Assembly (NCBI GenBank): GCA_025210745.1
Contig: JAOARC010000032.1
Location: 26,278-90,277 of the forward strand
Length of the DNA: 64,000 nucleotides
Direction: 5' to 3'
DNA from: Bacteriovoracaceae bacterium
GTDB taxonomy: Bacteria; Bdellovibrionota; Bacteriovoracia; Bacteriovoracales; Bacteriovoracaceae
A model generated the notes under the pieces. That model saw only the letters and a program-made list of their open reading frames with translations. It was not told where the DNA came from and ran no database searches. Position numbers and translations under genes: made by a program. The stretch's first letter is position 1; each line of letters begins with the position of its first letter. This document shows, in pieces, positions 8,622 to 17,094 of the stretch.

Positions 8622-10661
8622 CTAGTAATTAAGAATCTCTCTAACAGCATCCTCAATCTTATCAGCATTAGGAAGTACTGCTTTTTCTAAAATTCTATTA
8701 AACCCTACTGGAGTAAATGTAGATCCAACTCTTTTAACAGGAGCATCAAGATCTTCAAAACAAAGCTCGTTAATTTTAGCTACAATCTCTCCACCAAAAC
8801 CACCAAATACTTTATCTTCATGAACAACGAGTGCTCTATTTGTTTTTCTAACTGTTTCTACAATAGCATCTTCATCTAATGGAATTAGAGATCTAAGATC
8901 AATAACTTCAATATCATATCCTTCATCTGCTAACTTTTCAGCCACAGCTAATGAAAAATGTACTGTATTTCCATAAGTGATAATTGAAAGGTCAGATCCT
9001 TGCCTTCTTGTTCTAGCTTTTCCAAAAGGAACTTCAAATCCTTCTGGTACTACAGTCATAGCCTCTTTAGAATTATATTGAGTCTTAGGCTCAAGGTAAA
9101 CCGTTGGACCTTCACTTCTCATAGAAGTTCTAAGCAATCCAGCTGCATCATCAGCAAAAGCAGGACAAACAATTCTAATCCCAGGAAGAGTTGATAATGC
9201 TCCTTCAATATTTTGCGAGTGATATAATCCTCCACCAATGTATCCACCAGAAGCTAGTCTGATTGTAATGTTTGGAGAAAATGCACCATTACTTCTCCAG
9301 TAATCATGAGACGTTTCCACCATTTGTTCCATTGCTGGCCAAAAGTAATCTGCAAATTCAGCTCCCTCAACAACGATTCTAATATCATCTCTAAAACGGC
9401 TCATTCCATTAGCTGTTCCTAAGATATAATCTTCTGCGATTGGACCATTGAAAACTCTTTCAATTCCAAACTCTTGTTGCATACCTTTTGATACATTAAA
9501 AATCCCACCTTTTTCTTTGTTGGCCATATCTTGCCCCCAAATAAAAGTATGCGGGTTATGTCTAAATTCTTCCTTGAGTGTAGAGTTTAAAGCTGTAATA
9601 AACTTAATAGGCTCTCCATCTTCATCATGAGTTCCATCACCAAACTTATCACCAGCATAAGGCTCAGGTATAATATAATCATAGATTGACTCAGCAGTTG
9701 GATGTGGAGCTTTAACACCAGCCTTATGAGCTTCCATTAATTGTGCCTTACATTGGGCTTCAATTTCTTCTAATTCTTTTTCAGTAAATTTTCCTGACTT
9801 TAATAAAATATTTTTATATTTTGGAAGTGGATCTTGAGCAACAGCAGCTGCGATCTCTTCTTCATCTCTATACCATTCGTGCTTATCAGAGTTTGAGTGG
9901 TTCCCCATTCTTACACAATGAGCGTGAACAATAACTGGCTCTGATTTTTCTAAAGCATGTTTTCTTGCTGCTATCATTGTATTCATTGAATCAAAAACAT
10001 CTTTTCCATCACAGTGAACGATTTGAAGGTTTTTAAATCCTGTAAAGTTGTCTGCTGCAAACTCATTTGCCGTTTGATCTTTTTTAGGAACAGAAATTCC
10101 ATACCCGTTATCTTGGAAGACAAATACGACAGGAAGTTTTTCATTAGACGCTCCATTAATAGCTTCATAACAATAACCTTCTGAAGTAGAAGATTCACCT
10201 TGACTTGATATTGCTACACCTTTGTGATCGTATCTTTTCATTCCTCTTGCAACACCAACTGCATGCAAAGTATGGTTACCAGTACAACTTGAAACGTTAT
10301 GAATATTCCATTCTGGTTTAGCAAAGTGATTAGACATATGACGTCCACCAGAAGCAAGATCATCTGCTTTTGATAGACCATTTAAAATAATTTCAGTTGC
10401 ACTTACACCTGCAGATAATGCTGTTTGCATATCTCTATAGTAAGGGAACATATGATCAACTTCTTTATCAAAAACTTGTCCGATTGCTAACTGGATCGCA
10501 TCATGTCCAGCATATGGCGCGTGGTATGACCAACCTAAAGCTTGCTTAAGATAGTTAGGTGCTCTTTCATCTAACATACGACCTAGAACTAAAAGTTCGT
10601 ACCATTTTTTCAGGTCTTCTTTTTTGGTTTTTTTAATATCATGAACCTTAGCTACTTTCAC
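8622..10661 (-). CDS. 2-oxoacid dehydrogenase E1, fused alpha and beta subunits
   Basis: The 679-residue protein is a natural fusion of the two E1 chains. Residues about 1-330 are the alpha half, with the thiamine diphosphate motif near GDG/SQGESSTSEG...QDNGYGISVP. Residues about 350-679 are the beta half, with the active-site run EGAEFADYFWPA and the C-terminal transketolase domain (VIDLRSLIPLDEDAI). Such fusions usually act as branched-chain 2-oxoacid dehydrogenase E1. No E2 or E3 gene is nearby. The start is GTG at 10661, supported by AGGAGA at 10671-10676. Substrate specificity is inferred. Confidence 0.88.
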   Translation of the reverse strand: MKVAKVHDIKKTKKEDLKKWYELLVLGRMLDERAPNYLKQALGWSYHAPYAGHDAIQLAIGQVFDKEVDHMFPYYRDMQTALSAGVSATEIILNGLSKADDLASGGRHMSNHFAKPEWNIHNVSSCTGNHTLHAVGVARGMKRYDHKGVAISSQGESSTSEGYCYEAINGASNEKLPVVFVFQDNGYGISVPKKDQTANEFAADNFTGFKNLQIVHCDGKDVFDSMNTMIAARKHALEKSEPVIVHAHCVRMGNHSNSDKHEWYRDEEEIAAAVAQDPLPKYKNILLKSGKFTEKELEEIEAQCKAQLMEAHKAGVKAPHPTAESIYDYIIPEPYAGDKFGDGTHDEDGEPIKFITALNSTLKEEFRHNPHTFIWGQDMANKEKGGIFNVSKGMQQEFGIERVFNGPIAEDYILGTANGMSRFRDDIRIVVEGAEFADYFWPAMEQMVETSHDYWRSNGAFSPNITIRLASGGYIGGGLYHSQNIEGALSTLPGIRIVCPAFADDAAGLLRTSMRSEGPTVYLEPKTQYNSKEAMTVVPEGFEVPFGKARTRRQGSDLSIITYGNTVHFSLAVAEKLADEGYDIEVIDLRSLIPLDEDAIVETVRKTNRALVVHEDKVFGGFGGEIVAKINELCFEDLDAPVKRVGSTFTPVGFNRILEKAVLPNADKIEDAVREILNY

Positions 10662-10825
10662 TTTGAGTACTCTCCTAAAATTGTTTATATGTAAGTGCTT
10701 GAAAAATTAGCATAATATACCATATTTGGCCAAGAACATTAGTTAAGAACAGGTTTTTTCGAGCATATATTGCCGCGCTGCACGTAAGAATAAATTTAAA
10801 TGTATTTAAAGTCGATAAACTCTAT

Positions 10826-11143
10826 ATGAAAATACTTATTCTATTAATATTAAGTACACAAATATATGCAAAATATACCTTTAACAAAATACAAACTGTT
10901 GAAGGTTTTGCACTTAACTTTAAACTCTCTCATATAACAAGTGAGACAAGTGCTAGACTTGACTGCCAAAGCTTTTTCCAAAAGTTTGATATAAAAAGAA
11001 AAGATCAAATTGTAAGTGAAAATTACATCACTATTTCAGAATGTGAACTACTCTATACTAAAATTGATACTTGTCTTAAAAAAGTAAAATACGTTTGTTT
11101 TGATACAAAAGATTTATATCAAACAAAATGTAGTTGTAATTAA
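10826..11143 (+). CDS. Small secreted cysteine-containing protein
   Basis: A 105-residue protein of unknown family. A signal peptide (residues 1-15, ending IYA) precedes a short domain with six cysteines, clustered at the C-terminus (DTCLKKVKYVC ... KCSCN), suggesting disulfides in an exported protein. No strong ribosome binding site is visible. It overlaps the convergent barrel gene by 4 bases. Confidence 0.6.
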   Translation: MKILILLILSTQIYAKYTFNKIQTVEGFALNFKLSHITSETSARLDCQSFFQKFDIKRKDQIVSENYITISECELLYTKIDTCLKKVKYVCFDTKDLYQTKCSCN

Positions 11144-11871
11144 AAATATACTCTCGCTCCGAAGGCAGTTCCTTTAATTTGTTGCTTCGAATTTCCTACG
11201 CCTAACTGTTTAATATCAAGATCTTCTTCAAATTGATAAACAAATAACCTAAGAAAGTTCAGTTCAATAAACCCTCCCCACTGAAATCTCTTTGAGCTCA
11301 TCTCATATGTTTTTTCATTGTTAAGTTCACGATCATATATTCTGTATCTTGCATCAAAACCCAAAAAAGATACTAAATAAAGAGATATATCAGCCCCATA
11401 AAAGCTTTGTTCAAATGTTCCATTAACATCATCCTCAAAGTCTCTTTTTCCATAACTCAAAATTAAATGAGTCGTTTGATGGGATGATCCAATAAGCCTT
11501 AAGTTAACAGCATATTCCTTTTGATCATAGAAATCATAATCCTCGTATCGATACGAAAAACCTAAAAAAGCAATATATAAAGCTGTCTCAGATGAAAAAC
11601 CATCTGTTTTAGTAGTATCATTATCATTTGTATCATTATCAAACTTTGTCTTGGCATAATCAGTGTAAAACTCAACTGCTAATCCAGAATTATCTGTATT
11701 GAGAACTAACCACTGATTTTGCAGCCCATATTCTTGTTTTGATTGAAACCAGCTTCCAAGGGTCCACCTTTTAAACTCTTTTCTTTCCATTCTTTTGTTA
11801 ACGTAATCCCACACTGTACCGGCATGTGAAAAGTTCGCTATAAAGATTGACAAAACTAATACTATTTTCAT
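11140..11871 (-). CDS. Outer-membrane beta-barrel-like protein
   Basis: The 243-residue protein has a signal peptide (ending SHA at about residue 17) and then alternating aromatic/hydrophobic strands with frequent Tyr, Phe and Trp, closing with a terminal phenylalanine (GARVYF), typical of Omp85-inserted barrels. About eight to ten strands are plausible. I cannot assign a function. It stands alone between convergent and divergent genes. Confidence 0.7.
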   Translation of the reverse strand: MKIVLVLSIFIANFSHAGTVWDYVNKRMERKEFKRWTLGSWFQSKQEYGLQNQWLVLNTDNSGLAVEFYTDYAKTKFDNDTNDNDTTKTDGFSSETALYIAFLGFSYRYEDYDFYDQKEYAVNLRLIGSSHQTTHLILSYGKRDFEDDVNGTFEQSFYGADISLYLVSFLGFDARYRIYDRELNNEKTYEMSSKRFQWGGFIELNFLRLFVYQFEEDLDIKQLGVGNSKQQIKGTAFGARVYF

Positions 11872-11979
11872 AAAAACCCCGTATATCTTATTATAAATTA
11901 ATTCTTAACTTTAAAGTAATTTTTGTCGATAAGTCCTTAAATTACAATTAGTTATCGTATTGCCGTTGGAGGAAAATAT

Positions 11980-13371
11980 ATGAGCAAAAAAAGCATTGGT
12001 ACAACTTTTTTTGAAGATTCTAGAATAAATGAAGCTAAACAGCTCTTAGTCGATGCTGTAAAAGAACATTCATCTAAGATCACAAAGGTAAAACCTGCTG
12101 ATCCAGAACTTAAACAAAGCTATGAACAGATACTTGAAGAGTTTGGATCAAATAGAGGTGGAAAATTATTTTACAATTATATTGGATCTGGAATTGGAAA
12201 TGGCAGCCTAGTTGAGCTTGCCGATGGCTCGGTAAAATATGACTTTATTACTGGTATTGGTGTTCATTATTTTGGACATTCCCATCCAGGTGTTATTGCT
12301 GCTCAAATTGATGGAGCTATAACAAATACAACTATGAGCGGGAATCTTCAACAAAATATAGACTCTCCAAAACTATTTAAATTAATCTTAGATCAAGCTA
12401 ATAAAAATGGTGGCGGATTTGATCATATGTTTATGACTTCATCAGGTGTTATGGCAGCTGAAAATGCACTAAAAATGGCTTTTCAAAAAAAGCACCCAGC
12501 TTCAAGAGTTTTAGCTTTTGAAGGATGTTTCATGGGAAGAACAATGGCTGTTGCTGCTATTACTGATAAACACGTTTATAGAGATGGGCTTCCAAAAACT
12601 TTAGATGTTGATTACCTTCCATTTTATGATTCAAATGATCATGAAGGATCAATCAAAAAAGTCGTTGATAAATTGGAAGAGTGCTTTAAAAGATACCCAG
12701 GACAATACGCAGCAATGTGTATGGAGCTTATTCAAGGAGAAGGCGGTTATTGGGTAGGACATAAAGATTTTTTTATGGCCATCATTGATATTTGTAAAAA
12801 GAATAATGTTTCTGTTATTGTTGATGAAGTTCAGACCTTTATGAGAACAAAAGAACTATTTGCATTCCAATACTTTGAATTAGATAAGCATGTTGATCTT
12901 GTTAATATTGGAAAGAACTCTCAAATTTGTGCCACAATTTATAGAGCCGATCACAAACCTAGACCAGGTCTAATTTCGCAAACATTTACTTCAAGTGGAT
13001 CTGCTATTAATGCTGCTTATTATATTATTAACGAAGTTGCTAATAATGGTTATCTTGGAGAAGATGGAAAAATTGAAAAAACTCATAAGTACTTTTCTTC
13101 TAAACTGGAAGAGCTTTCAAAAAAACTTCCGCAAAAGATTGAAGGTCCATGGGGAATGGGTGCAATGGTTGGTATGACTTTATTTAAAGGTGACCTTGCA
13201 AAATCGAAAGAGTTTACATTTAAGCTTTTTGAAAATGGAGTCCTATCTTTTATTGCAGGAGGAAATCCTTTTACAAGAGTAAGATTCTTAGTTCCAATGG
13301 GAGCTATTACAAATACTGATATCGATAATGTTATCAATATTATTGAAAAAACTTTAGGCGAGATTGATTAA
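11980..13371 (+). CDS. Class III aminotransferase, AstC- or lysine-6-aminotransferase-like
   Basis: A fold-type I PLP enzyme of 463 residues. PLP-site residues are Asp282 in VDEVQTF and the Schiff-base lysine Lys312 in NIGKNSQIC. The latter context resembles lysine epsilon-aminotransferase (GKKTQVC) more than the TLAKGLGGG-like context of most AstC/ArgD enzymes. An N-terminal extension of about 40 residues precedes the catalytic fold. The stop overlaps the start of astA, and astD lies 3.7 kb on, so a role as the succinylornithine aminotransferase of the AST route is the simplest reading; action on lysine or ornithine is the alternative. GGAGG precedes the ATG. Confidence 0.75.
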   Translation: MSKKSIGTTFFEDSRINEAKQLLVDAVKEHSSKITKVKPADPELKQSYEQILEEFGSNRGGKLFYNYIGSGIGNGSLVELADGSVKYDFITGIGVHYFGHSHPGVIAAQIDGAITNTTMSGNLQQNIDSPKLFKLILDQANKNGGGFDHMFMTSSGVMAAENALKMAFQKKHPASRVLAFEGCFMGRTMAVAAITDKHVYRDGLPKTLDVDYLPFYDSNDHEGSIKKVVDKLEECFKRYPGQYAAMCMELIQGEGGYWVGHKDFFMAIIDICKKNNVSVIVDEVQTFMRTKELFAFQYFELDKHVDLVNIGKNSQICATIYRADHKPRPGLISQTFTSSGSAINAAYYIINEVANNGYLGEDGKIEKTHKYFSSKLEELSKKLPQKIEGPWGMGAMVGMTLFKGDLAKSKEFTFKLFENGVLSFIAGGNPFTRVRFLVPMGAITNTDIDNVINIIEKTLGEID

Positions 13372-14399
13372 TGTTTATTATTAGGCCAATTGCTGAAGGT
13401 GATCTTAAAGGTTTAATGGAGCTACTTGCTGATAGTGGGCATGGTCTTACATCTTTACCTAAAGATGAAAAAATCATAAAAAGAAAAATCTTAACTTCAG
13501 TTAGAAGCTTTGAACATAGAGATGATTCTCCTAATGGCGAGTCTTATCTTTTTGTAATGGTAGAACTGTTTACGGGAAAAATTGTTGGAGTATCTGGAAT
13601 TATTTCTAAGATTGGTGGTTTTGAACCATACTACTTCTATAGACTTAAGAGCCAAAAAAGATACTCTCAAATGCTTGACGTAGAAAAAGAAATACGTTCG
13701 CTTCACTTTGAAAAGATACATGCCGGGCCAGCTGAAATTTGCTCTTTATTCCTATCTCCTGAATTTAGAAATTCTCAAAATGGAAGATTTTTATCTTTAT
13801 CAAGATTTTTGTTTATGGCCGAAGATAGAAATTTCTTTGAATCTCAAGTTATTGCTGAAATGAGAGGAAGAGTAAATGAAGATGGGCATTCCCCATTTTG
13901 GGAGGCAGTGGGAAGAAAGTTTATGGATATAGACTTTGTTCAAGCTGACTATCTTACAATGAAAAGTAAAAAGTTTATTGAAGAACTACTACCGGAAGAA
14001 CCTATTTTAGTTGATGTTCTACCTAAAGAAGCTCAAGAAGTTGTAGCTGAAGTTCATCCAAATACTGAGCCAGCAAAAAGAATTCTTATGCAAGAAGGAT
14101 TTGTATTATCAGGACTTGTAGGTATTTTTGAGCCAGGTCCTGTTTTAAAAGCAAATCTTGATGAAGTTAGAGCTGTAAAAGAAAGTATTGTTGTAGAAGT
14201 TGGAAAAATTGTTCCAGATAATGAGATCGATTCTGAAACTTATGTCATTGCAACATCAGGTATGGATAAATACTTTAAGGCTTGTCTTGGAAAAGTAAAG
14301 GTTCAAGAAGATAAAGCCACGATTAGTGATGTTACTGCGACGGCTCTTGGTCTTCGCTTTGGAGATCCTCTTCGTTTTGTTTCTCTAAAGAAGAAGTAG
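13371..14399 (+). CDS. astA: Arginine N-succinyltransferase family protein
   Basis: AstA starts the arginine succinyltransferase pathway by succinylating the alpha-amino group of arginine (or ornithine in some enzymes). The 342-residue protein has the N-terminal family block IRPIAEGDLKGLMELLADSG followed by GLTSLP, and the middle segments AEICSLFLSPEFRNSQNGR and GRVNEDGHSPFWEAVGRKF. It starts on the last base of the aminotransferase stop (TAATG), showing coupling. Its last 68 bases are antisense to the end of the gene at 14332-16083. No astB or astE is in the window. Confidence 0.88.
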   Translation: MFIIRPIAEGDLKGLMELLADSGHGLTSLPKDEKIIKRKILTSVRSFEHRDDSPNGESYLFVMVELFTGKIVGVSGIISKIGGFEPYYFYRLKSQKRYSQMLDVEKEIRSLHFEKIHAGPAEICSLFLSPEFRNSQNGRFLSLSRFLFMAEDRNFFESQVIAEMRGRVNEDGHSPFWEAVGRKFMDIDFVQADYLTMKSKKFIEELLPEEPILVDVLPKEAQEVVAEVHPNTEPAKRILMQEGFVLSGLVGIFEPGPVLKANLDEVRAVKESIVVEVGKIVPDNEIDSETYVIATSGMDKYFKACLGKVKVQEDKATISDVTATALGLRFGDPLRFVSLKKK

Positions 14400-16083
14400 T
14401 ACTATCTTCTTCTTTAGATTCGCTAAAGCTCTCTGATTGCTCAGAATCTATTTTCATTTCTGACTCTTTATGGGTTTGTTCATCAGAATTTTGTTGCTCG
14501 ATTGTTTTTTCTTGATTCTCTTTAGGATCTTTATCATCTTCAGATTCTTCGCTCTGTGACGGTGTTTGTTCTACTTGTTCTTCTTCCTCTACTAACGAAT
14601 GATTGATTAGCACTCGAAGTTGTGCGCTTGTTTTTTCATTGAGTCCACTGATCACGGCTCTGTATCCTTCAGAAGCCATATTAGCCGTCATAGGAATAAT
14701 TGTTAAAAACATTGGTACTGGTTCTATTAACTCTAAAACAGAGTACATTGGAAACTCTTTATTCGTTCTAAAAAAAACTTCACTTTCTGTCATTTCATAA
14801 ATATCAATGATTTCTTTTATTTTAATGGCAACATTTTTACTATCTGAGCTTAAAAAAACCCTATCACCTTCAAAACAAACAGGAAAAGCTTCCTCGAATC
14901 TCTTGGCCAACTTTTCTATTATATCAATACTTAGCATTTGTGGAAAAGTAAGAGTTTTCTCATATTTAAATTCATCTTCTTTTGAATTACATATGATTAA
15001 GAATGGCTTATCTTCCTTTCTATTTAAATATTCTATAAGTTCATTAATTTTAATATCATCATTTTTTTCGCTCTTATTAAAAATAATAATATGTGGACAG
15101 AACCTTCTTATTTGATAAAGATCTTGTGCTAAACTTGTCTCATATCTTATAACATATTCTTGAACCTTATCTATTTCATACAAACTTTCAAGATGATCAT
15201 CAACAATTAAAACTTTTATTTTATCTAAGTCATGATTCTTTTTTTCTTTTATCCAATCTCTAATTTCATCTCTAATATATCTGATGTTGACCTTTCTTTT
15301 TTTCACCTCTCGTATCATCAACTCATAGTTTTTTCCCGTTTCTTGTTCATACCTTTGAGGCTCATTTTTATAAGTATTATAATCTATCCAGCTTTGCTCA
15401 GTCCTTTGAAAATAAGTATTATCAATGTAAGTAAAATCTAACTCATAGCTATATCGCGTATTATAATATAAATTTGAGTCTTTAAAGTTCTTTACAAGAA
15501 ATCTTTTTGAATTAGCAATATGATCCAAAGGATGAGCATCAATCTCAATAACTTGTCCAACCTCAAGAGGTAAATTTGTTTCAACATGATAATAATCATC
15601 TGTTAAAAAACAAATTCGTCCAATATGATAAACATCAAGCATTCCGATATTTTCACCTCTAGAAAAAGGTACTTGATTCGGTATTTCAACGTCTAATAAT
15701 GACAATGTATTATAAATAATATTATGTAGCTCGATGCCTTTTATATGATTTATACGTACTTGAGAAAGTAATGCTTTTTTAAAAGACTTAGGCGATCCAG
15801 TTAAATCATGAAGTCCACAAAGGGCTTTTCTGCGAAACTCACCATTAGAGTTAATAAGCTTAGCAAGGTTTTTAGCAAACTCCATATCATCTTCAAAGTC
15901 TAAGAAAATAATTTGAGCATTATATTTATAAATTTTTTTGTATATTTTAAAAGGATTTGTCTGGTGATTAAACCCTTCTCTAAAAAAGACAAAGGCAAAA
16001 CCAGGATAATCTTTACGAAACCTTTGTTCTAGTTCATCAAAAAAATAGTCGTCATTACCTATAAAGATAACCTTTATATTCAT
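14332..16083 (-). CDS. Large protein with two receiver-like domains and an acidic tail
   Basis: A 583-residue cytosolic protein that I cannot assign to a named family. Residues 1-110 look like a degenerate response-regulator receiver fold (KVIFIGND start, FLDFED strand). Residues about 150-250 are beta-rich, similar in pattern to PilZ domains but without the RxxxR motif. Residues 285-390 look like a second receiver-like fold (KIKVLIVDDH). The last 90 residues (about 495-583) are almost all Glu, Ser, Gln and Asp, a low-complexity tail. Its 3' end overlaps astA convergently by 68 bases. A signalling or scaffold role is inference. Confidence 0.6.
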   Translation of the reverse strand: MNIKVIFIGNDDYFFDELEQRFRKDYPGFAFVFFREGFNHQTNPFKIYKKIYKYNAQIIFLDFEDDMEFAKNLAKLINSNGEFRRKALCGLHDLTGSPKSFKKALLSQVRINHIKGIELHNIIYNTLSLLDVEIPNQVPFSRGENIGMLDVYHIGRICFLTDDYYHVETNLPLEVGQVIEIDAHPLDHIANSKRFLVKNFKDSNLYYNTRYSYELDFTYIDNTYFQRTEQSWIDYNTYKNEPQRYEQETGKNYELMIREVKKRKVNIRYIRDEIRDWIKEKKNHDLDKIKVLIVDDHLESLYEIDKVQEYVIRYETSLAQDLYQIRRFCPHIIIFNKSEKNDDIKINELIEYLNRKEDKPFLIICNSKEDEFKYEKTLTFPQMLSIDIIEKLAKRFEEAFPVCFEGDRVFLSSDSKNVAIKIKEIIDIYEMTESEVFFRTNKEFPMYSVLELIEPVPMFLTIIPMTANMASEGYRAVISGLNEKTSAQLRVLINHSLVEEEEQVEQTPSQSEESEDDKDPKENQEKTIEQQNSDEQTHKESEMKIDSEQSESFSESKEEDSTTSSLEKQNEEDLQSEDQEPSQ

Positions 16084-16113
16084 ACGACTATTATACTATA
16101 GATTAAAGAAATT

Positions 16114-16905
16114 TTATAGAGTTGTAGATTCAAAGATCTTATCGGCAGACTTTGCCACAAACCCTTGATAAAGCTCCCCATTGGAAAGTGGATAACGTTT
16201 AGCAAACTCAAAATAGCAAGAAGCAATATTAGCAGTTGTATCCGAAAATGTAATATCAATAGAGTCGGCCTTAGTTGAAGATTGCTCTAAATAAACCTCT
16301 TTAGAACCTTTTATCTCACCACCACTATCATTAAGTTTAAAACCATTTTCTTTTAAAAATTTATTAAGATTTTCTAAATCATTAAAAGTCTTTAGCTTAT
16401 TGACAAAAACGGTAAAGTGATTTGGTCTATAACCTATTGCGCTTAACCAAGCCGCATACTCACTCTCATCTTTTAACTTATTATAATCTTCAAAAGTAAA
16501 ATCCCAAGACCTTCCAGTTGAGCAAAAATCAAAACTGGCAATTTGTTCATCTGTTAAAGAATCAACAATGGCATTAACTTTTTCATTTAAAAAAGGTGAA
16601 AACTCCCCTGTTAAAAGTTCACTGATAAAAATCTTTGGCATGTTTTCATCTTTATGCTCATAGTGCTTTGCAAACAGCTTTTTTTCTTCAAAGTTATAAG
16701 TTCCATTTTCATAGTACCCTGCTTCAATAAAAGGTTTTGCAATAACATCAACACAAACTCTTGGATGGTTAAAAGTTCTAAGTGCAATATGATCATTAAC
16801 AACTTCATTTCCTTCTTTTTCAAAAAGTTCAACAATCTTAGCTGCCCCAGGGTTAAGACCTACGTAGTCATTCCACATTTTATCTAATAGCTGATGTATG
16901 TTCAT
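16114..16905 (-). CDS. DUF1338 / HglS-like 2-oxoadipate dioxygenase-decarboxylase family
   Basis: The protein belongs by sequence to the DUF1338 family, whose studied members (HglS/YdcJ) are metal-dependent enzymes turning 2-oxoadipate into 2-hydroxyglutarate in lysine breakdown. The likely metal histidines are in NDHIALRTF (His39) and RPNHFTVF (His163). At 263 residues this is the short form. The frame is open to an ATG at 16914, but AAGG abuts that codon; the ATG at 16905 lies 9 bases after it and is preferred. It lies on the opposite strand between astA and astD, so a link to amino acid catabolism is likely but not proven. Confidence 0.75.
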   Translation of the reverse strand: MNIHQLLDKMWNDYVGLNPGAAKIVELFEKEGNEVVNDHIALRTFNHPRVCVDVIAKPFIEAGYYENGTYNFEEKKLFAKHYEHKDENMPKIFISELLTGEFSPFLNEKVNAIVDSLTDEQIASFDFCSTGRSWDFTFEDYNKLKDESEYAAWLSAIGYRPNHFTVFVNKLKTFNDLENLNKFLKENGFKLNDSGGEIKGSKEVYLEQSSTKADSIDITFSDTTANIASCYFEFAKRYPLSNGELYQGFVAKSADKIFESTTL

Positions 16906-17094
16906 AAAGCTCATCCTTTTTATCTAAAACCTAATATATGTACTATATACCAACATACTATGTGCATCGTTCAGCAAAGTATATGATAAATATCAATATT
17001 TCTTGTCTTGTAGCTAGTTTAATCTTGGTAATTTTAATGTCAAAATACCTATTTCATGGCAATATAAGCAAAAAAAACAACACAAGGATGATTC

